A stretch of DNA of 64,000 nucleotides from a bacterium 210917-SL.2.15 (GTDB lineage: Bacteria; Bacillota; Clostridia; Oscillospirales; Oscillospiraceae): NCBI GenBank assembly GCA_020555605.1, contig JAJCJC010000001.1:248001-312000 (forward strand), in the 5' to 3' direction. Both the position numbers and the translations under genes were made by a program. Every line of letters starts with the position of its first letter. The first letter of the stretch is position 1. The notes below the pieces were generated by a model. It was not told the origin of the DNA. It worked only from the letters and a program-made list of their open reading frames with translations, and made no database searches. Shown one piece after another: positions 1 through 7,510 of the stretch.

Positions 1-1
1 C

Positions 2-349
2 GCTTGGCTGCATCACAAGGGCCGCAACAAGCATCACCTGGAATATTGGATCGACTATACCTCCCAGGCCGGCCACCGTATGGCCGGTTTGGAAATGCCT
101 GTGCGTTATGTGGCCGAGATGTTCTGCGACCGTGTGGCCGCCAGCAAAACATACCGCGGCAGTGCGTACCGCGACAGTGACCCGTACGACTATTATATGC
201 GTTCCGTTGGGCACTATATGATCCATCCCAACACCGCAGCGCTGCTGCTGGATATGCTCACCGTGCTCAAAGACCACGGCGAGGATGCAGCGTTCCGCCA
301 TATAAAAAAAGATATTTTGGAAAACAATAAACCAGCCACAAATAAATGA
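2..349 (+). CDS. DUF5662-family protein, C-terminal part (5' end outside window)
   Basis: An open frame enters from the left edge and ends at TGA 347-349; about 115 residues are visible. Near the edge it reads AWLHHKGRNKHH followed by LEYWIDY. This His-rich, aromatic pattern is typical of DUF5662 proteins, a family of unknown function whose conserved histidines suggest metal binding (inference). Further on is a helical tail with SDPYDYYMR and HPNTAALLLDML. An internal ATG at position 80 is not the real start, because the conserved motif lies upstream of it. The downstream neighbour is on the opposite strand. Confidence 0.75.
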   Translation, partial: AWLHHKGRNKHHLEYWIDYTSQAGHRMAGLEMPVRYVAEMFCDRVAASKTYRGSAYRDSDPYDYYMRSVGHYMIHPNTAALLLDMLTVLKDHGEDAAFRHIKKDILENNKPATNK

Positions 350-400
350 ACCGGCACAGGGTACCGCAAAGCGAATCAACTGCGCAGCACACCTGTGTAC

Positions 401-440
401 AAAACAAAAAACAGCGGCCCGGGGTGTATGGACCGCTGTT
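401..440 (-). terminator. Rho-independent terminator after the transporter/winged-helix pair
   Basis: An eight-base stem (AACAGCGG at 410-417 with CCGCTGTT at 433-440) is followed on the minus strand by a T-rich run, the complement of 401-410. It sits 36 bases past the stop of the small gene at 476. Confidence 0.75.
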
Positions 441-475
441 CTTCTCTCAATATTCTGTTTCAGACCATGGGATGC

Positions 476-739
476 TTATTTGATGTAATCGTTGATCATC
501 TGCTTGCCGTAATCCGTCACTTTGTAGTAAACGCGCAAATCATTGTTTGCGTCCAAGTCAAAGCGGGACTCTTCCAGCAGGCCGTTTTTCTCAGCCGTCA
601 TCAGCGCTTCCTGCATGGGCTTTGGACGGCACATTTTAAAGCTGCCGTATTCGCCTTTCAAGGCGTCGATGGCATCTGCCACACAAGCTTCATTCACAGT
701 GGTCATCCACTTCAGCATTGCATAATACAAAGGTCTCAT
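476..739 (-). CDS. Small winged-helix-like protein paired with transporter
   Basis: 87 residues from ATG 739, chosen because GGAGG lies a short distance upstream; a longer frame to 769 has no such site. The C-terminal half (LRVYYKVTDYGKQMI) resembles the wing and final helix of PadR/MarR-like winged-helix regulators, whose usual signature is YY-x-[LV]-T-x-x-G. I cannot assign a named family. It starts 4 bases after the stop of the transporter at 744, so the two are cotranscribed and probably translationally coupled. It could regulate the transporter or be an accessory subunit. A diverged copy, cut by a stop codon, lies at 4420-4683. Confidence 0.7.
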   Translation of the reverse strand: MRPLYYAMLKWMTTVNEACVADAIDALKGEYGSFKMCRPKPMQEALMTAEKNGLLEESRFDLDANNDLRVYYKVTDYGKQMINDYIK

Positions 740-743
740 GATG

Positions 744-1811
744 TTATGCCTCCTTCTTCTTAAATGCATTCAGCGGGTTCAGGTTGCCGACCAAGGCAAT
801 ACCCACGATCATAACCAGTGCAGCAATCCACTGGATCGGGGTCAGAACATAGCCGTCAATACCGCCGATGAAACCGACAATAATCATGCAGAAGAACGGA
901 CCCCAGAAAGCATATGCGCCGTTGCAGACCATGCCGAGAGCTGCGCCGCACATGGAGTTGCCCTTATACCAGAAAGAGTAGGCAGGCATGGCAAAGAAAC
1001 CGGAAATGATGAAGAAAATGATGGAAGGATCGGTCCAAGCAGTGCTCAGCAGGTTGCCAGCCAGGCCGAGGTTGCCATCGAGCATGCAGAGAATGGGCAA
1101 CAAGATGATCATGTTAGACAGACCGGACGTGCACTGACGGATGGTGATGCCGATGTTGTACTCAATCAGGGTAGTACCGAAACCGGCAACCGCGCCTTCA
1201 ATACCCCATCCCAGGGCGCAAATCAGAGCGATACCACAAGCCATGGCAGCCGTTGGGCCGAGGTTTGCAAAGGAAGTACCGCCGATAACGCCAGCTGCAC
1301 ACAGGCACACCAGAATACCAAGAATCATACGACCGTTCAGTTCCTGTTTGAACACAAAGTGTCCAATGATCGCGCCAAAAGCAGAGTTCAGTGCAGCCAC
1401 AGGGACGATGATAGAGCCGCCCATCTGCAGCGCAACCACATAGCAGGTGGAAGCAACGGGGCCGCCGATCAGCGCGCAGACGATCATAACAACGCCAGGC
1501 TTGGTCTTCAAGCAGCGGAAGAAATCGCTCAGCTCACCCTTGATAGTAACAACAATCAAGGACCAGATGCCGCTGATGGTATCGTTCACAGCAGAACCCA
1601 AGGCACCCAGCACATATGTAATAGCGAAAGCGCTCAGGCCGGAGGTGTTTGCGCCGTACCAGTCGGCACCCCAGACCCCCCTAGCCATACCGAGTGTCAA
1701 AAAGCCGGTGTACAAACCGTAACAAACACCGGACATGACTGCAAAAACAATGCCACGCTTTACAAAACTGGCATCTGCTTTTTGCTTAGCAGCAATTGCA
1801 TTACTGTTCAT
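744..1811 (-). CDS. Putative DMT/EamA-like 10-TM transporter
   Basis: 355 residues from ATG 1811, preceded by GAGAAGGGAATG. The longer frame to 1913 only adds leader sequence. The protein is almost entirely hydrophobic, with roughly ten membrane segments and small-residue-rich helices. The two halves look related (VASTCYVVAL in the first, FAMPAYSFWYKG in the second), as expected for drug/metabolite-type exporters made of two five-helix repeats. The substrate is unknown. It is cotranscribed with the small downstream gene. The intact copy here and the frameshifted copy at 3348-4412 diverge in many codons, which suggests only this one is still under selection. Confidence 0.65.
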   Translation of the reverse strand: MNSNAIAAKQKADASFVKRGIVFAVMSGVCYGLYTGFLTLGMARGVWGADWYGANTSGLSAFAITYVLGALGSAVNDTISGIWSLIVVTIKGELSDFFRCLKTKPGVVMIVCALIGGPVASTCYVVALQMGGSIIVPVAALNSAFGAIIGHFVFKQELNGRMILGILVCLCAAGVIGGTSFANLGPTAAMACGIALICALGWGIEGAVAGFGTTLIEYNIGITIRQCTSGLSNMIILLPILCMLDGNLGLAGNLLSTAWTDPSIIFFIISGFFAMPAYSFWYKGNSMCGAALGMVCNGAYAFWGPFFCMIIVGFIGGIDGYVLTPIQWIAALVMIVGIALVGNLNPLNAFKKKEA

Positions 1812-1920
1812 AAAAAATACATTCCCTTCTCTTTTCCCAGAGTATTTGCCCCGCAGTGCACAGCCTTGCCGCCGCAGCACCTTCCGGCGCTGCAGGAAGC
1901 CCTTAAGCTGCAAACTTAAG
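1812..1920 (-). promoter_or_regulatory. Conserved leader of the transporter gene
   Basis: This ~109-base stretch upstream of the transporter ATG is kept, with few differences and no indels, in the decayed copy (3240-3347). It starts with CTTAAG-N7-CTTAAG and contains short complementary blocks: CTTCC/GGAAG, GCAGC/GCTGC and CTCT-GGGAAA-AGAG. That looks like structured 5' UTR or operator sequence. The reading frame also stays open through it in both copies, so an N-terminal extension cannot be fully excluded. I do not recognise a known riboswitch class. Confidence 0.4.
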
Positions 1921-2213
1921 TCCTCCGTTCACCCCTTGACAGCAAGACAGCATACGGGACATTTGTACGTTCTCATTTTAGTGAATATTGTCAATGAGGC
2001 ATCGAAAAAAGCGGAGAATATTGTGGAACAATGAATACATTCTAAAAAATCATATTGTATTTTATCGATTTAATTGCATTATAATGTATAACACAACGTA
2101 AAACTTCGCCATTTTTTTGCAAAAATTGCGGAGCGGTCCAAATTTCGGGGCGGCTCGCCCGCCGTCTTGTAAATTTTTTTCAAAAAGTCAAAATACTTCC
2201 AGAAATTGTGTCG

Positions 2214-3178
2214 TTAAAACCGACGTGCGGCACGGCAGTTTTCGTAAAGCGGGAGCCGCCTGATGCACTTGCGTTTTTGTTCCATCTGCGGATGCACATA
2301 GAGGTTGAGGGGCAAGCTGACCGAAGCATGCCTCAGCAGGGCGCTGACCGTCTTGCAGTCCGCGCCGTTCTCGACGCAGCGCGTAGCGAAGGTATGCCGC
2401 AGGCCGTGGAACCGGAGCAGCGGCATACTATAGCGCTCCAGAAAGCGGTTGTAAAGGGTGCGGTAGGTTTTCGTCTCCAGACACCTCCGGCTGCCCGAGA
2501 GCACGTAGGCTTCGGAATCGCCGCAGCGCAGTTCGCGCAGCAGCGGCACGAGAAAACTGGCCAGCGGCACATCCCGCACTGCGCTGCGGGTTTTGGGTGC
2601 CGTGAGGACCACGCTGCTTTTCGCAGCTCCGTTCCATTCTTTGTAAAAAATACGCTGCACGGTTTTGCGCACACGTATATCGCGGCCTTTCAGATCGACG
2701 TCCTTCCACCGCGGCGCGCACCGCTCTTCGATACGCAGCCCGCTGATCAGGATTCCTGCGCTCTGGCAAGTCCCTTCGCTGAACACCGCATGCACCGGGC
2801 GCTTTTGCTGTGGCGCTGTTAGCACATCGACCCGCGGCAGCGCCGCGCCGGGATAGCGCAGGGAATATTCTGCGGGGAAGGCGTTAATGCCTGCGTGCCG
2901 CGCGCAGGCTGCCTTTCACGATGTTGGCCAGATCTTCCGCCGTTTTTCCGGACAGGCCTCCATTCCCGTCTAGACGGCCATGCCGCAGCCAGAACAGCAC
3001 CGTTTCCTGCCGCTTTTCCTCGGTCAATTTCCTCCAGGGTGCACTCACCCAGCACCGGCGGGATGTGATTCATTACCGCTACGGAATAGTTTGCCCAGGT
3101 GGATTCTCTCACACCTCCTTTTATCCGGACCAGCCACTCTTTCAACCAGTCCCGATATTTGACATCACAACCCGTCAT
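2214..3178 (-). pseudogene. Tyrosine recombinase/phage-type integrase, frameshifted
   Basis: An N-terminal SAM-like core-binding segment begins at ATG 3178 (RDWLKEWLVRIKGG, RESTWANYSVAV). It shifts frame near 3030 (continuing as LTEEKRQETVLFWL) and again near 2890. The catalytic domain is then open to the stop at 2214. It keeps the first Arg (SGLRIEE), the H-x-x-R box (HGLRHTF), a late His (LLRHAS) and the nucleophile Tyr (NLYVHP). Full-length relatives are about 350-400 residues. The gene lies exactly between the two arms of the inverted duplication, so it may be the remnant of the element that brought them in. Inactive unless the shifts are assembly errors. Confidence 0.8.
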
Positions 3179-3347
3179 TTCAACTACCACCCTTTCCTTC
3201 CGATTCCACCCCCGCCTTTTTCGCCAAAGAATCTGCGCTTTAAGTTTGCAGCTTAAGGGTTTCCTGCGGCGCCGGAAGGTGCTGCGGCCACAAAGCCGTG
3301 CACTGAGGGGCAGATACTCTGGGAAAAGAGAAGGGAATGTATTTTTT

Positions 3348-4412
3348 ATGAACAGTAATACAATTGTTGCCAAGCAAAAAGCAGATTCCAGCTTCCGGAA
3401 ATGCGGCGTTATCTTTTCCATGATGTTTGGCGTTACCTACGGCTTGTAACCGCTTTCCTGACCCTCGGCCAGGCCAGTGGTATCTGGAGCGCCGACTGGT
3501 ACAGTGCAAACACCGTCGGCCTGCCTGTGTTCACTGTTACATTTATCTTGACATCTCTTGCCTCCGCCATTAACGATACAATCAGCGGCATCTGGTGTCT
3601 GATCGTCGTTACGATCAAAGACGAGTTAGGGGACTTCTTCCGTGTACTCAAAACAAAACCCGGTCTCGTTATGATCGTCCGCGCCCTGATCGGTGGCCCC
3701 ATTGCCTCCACATGTTACGTTGCTGCCTTGCAACTGGGCAGTTCTATCATTGTGCCTATCGCTGCATTGAACTCTGCATCGGGCGCCATTATTGGGCGCT
3801 TCGTGTTTAAACAGGAATGAAATGGACGCATGATCCTCGCTATTCTGGTATGTTTGTTTGCTGCAGCTGTTATCGGCGGCACCTCTTTTGCAGACCTTGG
3901 TCCTACGGCTCGGCTCTAATGGGATGCGGTCTGGCCTTGGTTTGCGCGCTTGGCTGGGACATTGAAGGCGCGGTTGCCGGGTTCGGCACCACTTTGATTA
4001 AGTATAACATCGGCATCACTATCCACCAATGCACTTCCGGTATAGCCAACTTAATCATCCTGCTACCCGTTCTTTGCCTGATCGACGGCAACCTTGGCCT
4101 GGAATTGAGCCCTCTGGGCGGTGCGATTACAGATAGTTCCATTATTTTCTTTATCATTTCCAGTTTCTTTGCCATGCCCGCATTCTCCTTCCGGTATAAA
4201 GGCACCTCTATGTGCGGTGCTCCGGGTATGGTCTGCAATGGTATGTATGCTTTCCGGGGCCCTTGGTGCATGATTGTCGCGGGAATTCTGGGTGGACAGA
4301 CGGTTGGATGCTAACTCCTATTCAGTGGATCATGGCCATTGTTATGGTTATCGGCATTGCTCCGGTTGGCAACCTGAACCCGCTGGATATCTTTAAGGAG
4401 AAGGGGGTATAA
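3348..4412 (+). pseudogene. Decayed copy of the DMT-like transporter
   Basis: Starts at ATG 3348 with the same MNSN start and upstream GAGAAGGGAATG as the left copy. It is broken by single-base losses: after VTYGL (stop at about 3447), after VFKQE (TGA at about 3818), near 3916, and near 4312 (after GGQTVG). Joined across frames, the product follows the left copy to its end (LVGNLNPL-type C-terminus, stop 4410-4412). At least four separate lesions make a sequencing error unlikely as the sole explanation. Confidence 0.85.
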
Positions 4413-4419
4413 AAGAGTT

Positions 4420-4683
4420 ATGAAACCTTTGTATTATGCAATGCTGAAGTGGATGACCACTGTGAATGAAGCTTGTGTGGCAGATGCCATCGACGCCTTG
4501 AAAGGGGAATACGGCAGTTTTAAAATGTGCCGCCCCAAACCCATGCAGGAAGCTTTGATGACCGCTGAAAAAAACGGTCTGCTTGAGGAATCCAGCTTTG
4601 ATATGGATGAACATAATGAACTGCGTGTCTATTATAAAGTCACTGATTATGGCAAGTAGATGATCAACGATTACATCAACTAA
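4420..4683 (+). pseudogene. Copy of the small winged-helix-like protein with premature stop
   Basis: Nearly identical in protein to the gene at 476-739 over 79 residues. TAG at 4657-4659 then replaces the Gln codon (CAG in the left copy). The remaining frame after the stop still encodes the expected MINDYI end and reaches TAA 4681-4683. Loss of the last eight residues might be tolerated, but next to a wrecked transporter it is best called a pseudogene. Confidence 0.75.
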
Positions 4684-4707
4684 AATTTATCGCTGAAAGG
4701 TATAAAA

Positions 4708-4745
4708 GGACGGCGCCCATCACCCTTGGAGGGCCGTCTTTTTAT
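4708..4745 (+). terminator. Rho-independent terminator of the right-arm genes
   Basis: GACGGC at 4709-4714 pairs with GCCGTC at 4733-4738, followed by a T-rich tract. The left arm has its own, unrelated terminator, so the duplication ended before the terminators. Confidence 0.7.
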
Positions 4746-4965
4746 TTATTAGACATACTCTTTGTTCGCATCAAGGCCCCTCATGGATTTGAAACCATTA
4801 TAAAATTTGCACCATTCCACCATGTAAAGGTCAAGTCCTTTTTCTCATTTTCTCCGCCTTTTTCTTTCCGATCCTTCCATAGAAGAGGCACGCATCCAGC
4901 CAAAAAGCGGACGCTCCGCAGCCCCACTCCCCCTGTTTCTCCGGAAATCGCACATTGTGTCACAG
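4746..4965. other. Intergenic spacer, nothing recognised
   Basis: No open frame with a credible start and no RNA fold was recognised between the terminator and the promoter of the XRE gene. Confidence 0.5.
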
Positions 4966-4994
4966 TTTACACAGCCGCCGCAGCGTGCTATACT
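4966..4994 (+). promoter_or_regulatory. Sigma-A-type promoter of the XRE regulator
   Basis: TTTACA (4966-4971), 17-base spacer, TATACT (4989-4994). AGGAGG at 5010-5015 and ATG 5024 follow. Confidence 0.75.
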
Positions 4995-5023
4995 GAAGCA
5001 AAACACACCAGGAGGTATTTTTT

Positions 5024-5485
5024 ATGGTCAACATGCAGCAGCGTATCGAGGCGCTTCGCACCGAAAAGGGGCTGAGCCGCCCCGCTTTGGCCGCCGCCCT
5101 GGGCTTTCCCAAAGGCAGCGTCGATAAATTTGAAACGGGCCGCCAGACCCCCACAAAAGAGCAGCAGGAAAAAATGGCCTCCTTTTTTGCCGTTTCCCTG
5201 TTTTATCTGCGCGGCGAGAGCAGCGACCGCACCAAAATGGAACACTGGGCCGACATGGACCCGGAGGACTTCGTGGACACGCCCATCGCCCCCGCCGCCC
5301 CCCGCCGCACTGTCCCAAAGCCTCAGGCCGCGGCGGACCCCGCCGGCGGCAGCAGCGTATTCGACACATTCCTGCACAGCAAATCCTTCCAGGAAATGGT
5401 CCGCGCCACGCTTCTGGACGTGCTTCGCTCTCCGGAGGGACAGCGTATTCTGTCTGATGCGCTGCGCAGCAGCGCCCGGAAATAA
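5024..5485 (+). CDS. XRE-family transcriptional regulator
   Basis: 153 residues. The first ~65 form a Cro/C1-type helix-turn-helix: QQRIEALRTEKGLSRPALAAALGF, with recognition region KGSVDKFETGRQTP. A Pro/Ala-rich linker (about 85-110) follows, then a C-terminal helical segment (SFQEMVRATLLDVL) that may drive dimerisation. The second helix pair is typical of monocistronic housekeeping XRE proteins in Clostridia. The strong Shine-Dalgarno fixes the start. It has its own promoter and terminator, so it is a single-gene unit and no target can be read from context. Confidence 0.85.
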   Translation: MVNMQQRIEALRTEKGLSRPALAAALGFPKGSVDKFETGRQTPTKEQQEKMASFFAVSLFYLRGESSDRTKMEHWADMDPEDFVDTPIAPAAPRRTVPKPQAAADPAGGSSVFDTFLHSKSFQEMVRATLLDVLRSPEGQRILSDALRSSARK

Positions 5486-5514
5486 GCGGCTGGCGCTCCG
5501 CCCTGCCGCGCATG

Positions 5515-5553
5515 AAAACGGCCCCCGGAGCCGTGGCTCCGAGGGCCGTTTTT
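5515..5553 (+). terminator. Strong terminator of the XRE gene
   Basis: ACGGCCC-c-CGGAGCC pairs with GGCTCCG-a-GGGCCGT around a GT loop and is followed by a run of T. Confidence 0.9.
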
Positions 5554-5673
5554 GCATCCGGCTCTGACGACGTTGCCTTCGTTTTTGTTCGGATCAGGAC
5601 AGTGGTTTTTTCCGGCGCTGTCCCCACCGCAGCGCAAAACAGCGCCGCCTGCCCGAACGCATCTTGTGCCGAA

Positions 5674-5706
5674 AAGGGCCGCCGTTGTGCAAAAACGGCG
5701 GCCCTT
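5674..5706. terminator. Hairpin, probable terminator for the (-) SDR remnant
   Basis: A perfect 13-bp stem (5674-5686 with 5694-5706). The minus-strand side continues CTTTTC, the plus side CTTCTC. It lies just past the end of the broken SDR gene. Confidence 0.6.
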
Positions 5707-5768
5707 CTCTTCGTTTTCCTGTCAAAAACCAGACGGCATCCTGCCCTGGGATTGGAATCGTTCTTCGG

Positions 5769-6615
5769 TTACAGGCCCGCGCGGCCCACTCCGGCATGGA
5801 CGATGGAGGACTGCCCAAAAGCGTACACATAACCCATACCGCCGCCCACATACAGGCAAAGCCCGGTGATGCAGGAGGACAACTCCGACGTCAAAAACAG
5901 CGCCGGTCCGGCAATGTTATCGGCCACGCCGGCGCGGCCCAGGGGCACCTCGATGTCGGCAATGCCCTTAAGCATGGTGTCACGGGCTTCGCCCGCTTCC
6001 GTCAGCTCATCCCAGAATACGGCGACGATGGGGTCAGGCTTCACGCAGTTGACGCGAATCCCGAATTTGGCCAGCAACCGTCAGCGATTCGCAGGCGCCC
6101 TTGTCCATGTGTATTCATACGCGGGCGCAGTGGGCTTGAACGCGCCGTTGGACGAGCAGATGATAATTTTGCCGCTCTTCTGCTTCTTCATCTGGGGCAC
6201 CACAGCAAAGCAGCTGTAGTACATGCCCCACTGGTTGACTGCCGTGGCCTTTTCCAGCACCTGCTGCTGCGTCAGATTGGGGTCGCCGTCAAAAGTTTTT
6301 CCGGCAAATGCGGCCAAACTCCTCGATGGTTTTTGCGACAATGGCCCCCACATCCTCCTGCTTGGAAACATCCATTTTCTGAGAAAACCGGGCCACGCCG
6401 CCGGCCGCCGTAATCTTATCTACAACCTTCTGCGCTGTGACGGGGTTGAAATCTGCAATCACAACCTTTGCACCCTCTTGGGCATACAGCTTTGCCGCCG
6501 CTTCTCCCATACCCGACGTGCCGCCGGTCACAATCACAATCTGATCCTTCAACCTATCCGCCACAATCTCTGCACTCCTTTTCAAAATTGCAGTTGGCAC
6601 AAAGCCTTTTTTCAT
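5769..6615 (-). pseudogene. Short-chain dehydrogenase/reductase (FabG-like), frameshifted
   Basis: Three overlapping frames rebuild a classical SDR. The N-terminal Rossmann motif TGGTSGMGEAAA is in one frame (6289-6615). A middle block with SGKIIICSSNGAF, the usual catalytic-Ser strand, is in a second (6081-6371). The C-terminal IRVNCVKPDP, LGRAGVADNIAGPALFLTS and ITGLCLYVGGGMGY are in a third (5769-6077). The catalytic Tyr and Lys fall on either side of a frameshift near 6090. The substrate cannot be stated. Downstream of it (5674-5706) is a hairpin; upstream is a transporter stub. Confidence 0.85.
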
Positions 6616-6628
6616 AATCCGACCGGGT

Positions 6629-6745
6629 TTACTGTTTTACCTGCTGCCGGAACATCTTGCCCTTCTCGCCCAGCTCCGGCACCAGAACGGAGCCGCAGAG
6701 CACGCACACGACGCAGCAGACTGCAAACACAAAGAGAGAATGAAA
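6629..6745 (-). pseudogene. C-terminal stub of a membrane transporter (MFS-like)
   Basis: The frame ending at TAA 6629-6631 encodes one hydrophobic helix (SLFVFAVCCVVCVLCGSVLV) followed by a short basic tail PELGEKGKMFRQQVKQ. This is the usual look of the last helix and cytoplasmic tail of a major-facilitator transporter. No upstream part of the gene remains before the hairpin at 6771. It probably once preceded the SDR gene as a two-gene catabolic unit (inference). Confidence 0.5.
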
Positions 6746-6770
6746 ATCGATATTTGGAGAAAATGGAAAA

Positions 6771-6791
6771 CGGCCGCCCACAGGGCGGCCG
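6771..6791. repeat. Compact 9-bp GC hairpin
   Basis: CGGCCGCCC and GGGCGGCCG around an ACA loop. The minus side is followed by TTTTCC. It could be a second terminator behind the tRNA or a relic of the lost gene. Confidence 0.45.
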
Positions 6792-6865
6792 CAAAATCGA
6801 GGCTCAAGGCAGTGGATTCGATCTCAAAAAAGATGCGCAGGAAAATGCATGCACTCTGACTTTAT

Positions 6866-6900
6866 AAAAAATCGGAGCAAGCGATATGACCGCTTACTCC
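6866..6900 (-). terminator. Terminator of tRNA-Thr
   Basis: Minus-strand GGAGTAAGCG pairs with CGCTTGCTCC (one G-T pair) and is followed by six T. Confidence 0.85.
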
Positions 6901-6904
6901 GGCG

Positions 6905-6980
6905 TGGAGCTACTGGCCGGACTTGAACCGGCGACCTGCTGATTACGAATCAGCTGCTCTACCAACTGAGCCACAGTAGC
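6905..6980 (-). tRNA. tRNA-Thr (anticodon CGU)
   Basis: A 76-base cloverleaf. Acceptor GCTACTG pairs with CAGTAGC; D-arm CTCAGTTGGTAGAG; anticodon stem GCTGA/TCAGC with loop TTCGTAA, giving anticodon CGU for ACG codons; T-arm GCCGG-TTCAAGT-CCGGC. The 3' CCA is encoded. Its own promoter lies 66 bases upstream and a terminator follows directly, so it is a single-gene unit. Confidence 0.97.
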
Positions 6981-7045
6981 ATATAGCCTTGTTCAGGGTA
7001 CGGATACATCTTCCCATGGGATCTCCTGCCGCAAAGCTGTGTATT

Positions 7046-7074
7046 ATAATAGCACAGTTTTCGGGTCCCGTCAA
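7046..7074 (-). promoter_or_regulatory. Promoter of tRNA-Thr
   Basis: Minus-strand TTGACG (7069-7074), 17-base spacer, TATTAT (7046-7051). Confidence 0.7.
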
Positions 7075-7309
7075 TAGATTTTTTACTTTTCCGGTCGGAT
7101 ATACGCTTCGTAATCGCATCGTCCACTTCCGACCCAAAAATACTTTTTTCATTCGGAGTCCCTCTGTGACAAAATCCGCCAATCTTCGATTTTATCGTCT
7201 TTTTCCCGCGAATTCTCCGATTTTCCCCACATTTTCTCCGGTATTTTTCTGTAAAAACCCCGCCTATTCCGTTCACATAATTTTAGGAATAAACTTTGAG
7301 TACGGCGAG

Positions 7310-7339
7310 TTATTCACATTATCCACACAGTTTTCCACA
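7310..7339 (+). other. Cluster of three DnaA-box-like 9-mers
   Basis: TTATTCACA (7310-7318), TTATCCACA (7319-7327) and TTTTCCACA (7331-7339) lie in the same orientation with gaps of 0 and 3 bases. The middle one equals the high-affinity DnaA box, and all fit TTWTNCACA. They sit in an AT-rich 400-base stretch with no gene. Nearby is a 12-base palindrome TTGAAATTTCAA (7351-7362). No dnaA, dnaN, parA or parB genes are in the window. This may be a DnaA titration/regulatory site or part of an origin. Confidence 0.55.
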
Positions 7340-7468
7340 TTCACTTTTCCTTGAAATTTCAATGTGTTTCAAAAATATCCGCAAAATTTGTCACACCCGG
7401 AAAGCGCAGTTTTCCCCCATCTTAAAATCCCGCTTTTTATTTACATAAATCTTCTATTTTCTCACAGG

Positions 7469-7501
7469 AAACGACACCGGCGGCCTACGCCGGTGTCGTT
7501 T
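7469..7501 (-). terminator. Terminator after tsaD (end of polA operon)
   Basis: Perfect 14-bp stem AAACGACACCGGCG/CGCCGGTGTCGTTT with a five-base loop, 9 bases after the tsaD stop. The downstream T-tract is short. Confidence 0.75.
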
Positions 7502-7510
7502 CTGTTACGT

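Larger units (their letters stand above)
476..1920. repeat. Left arm of a ~1.44 kb inverted duplication
   Basis: This segment (small gene, transporter and leader) is repeated in inverted orientation at 3240-4683. Similarity covers the leader, both genes and their order. It is imperfect, with many substitutions plus frameshifts in the right copy, so the duplication is not recent. The outer limit of similarity is near the small gene's stop. The inner limit is the sequence CTTAAG-N7-CTTAAG at about 1902-1920. Confidence 0.85.
3240..4683. repeat. Right arm of the ~1.44 kb inverted duplication
   Basis: Inverted, diverged copy of 476-1920. Its inner boundary is the same TTAAGTTTGCAGCTTAAG element. 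The two genes inside carry frameshifts and a nonsense codon, while the left arm is intact. Confidence 0.85.

Noticed and set aside
738..1919. Long plus-strand frame over the left transporter
   Set aside because: Polar, His/Asn-rich shadow of a membrane protein; the inverted copy of the region keeps the minus-strand protein, not this one.
1990..2110. TTGACA and TATAAT-like hexamers upstream of the left transporter
   Set aside because: No pair at 16-18 base spacing in the right orientation; promoter not assignable.
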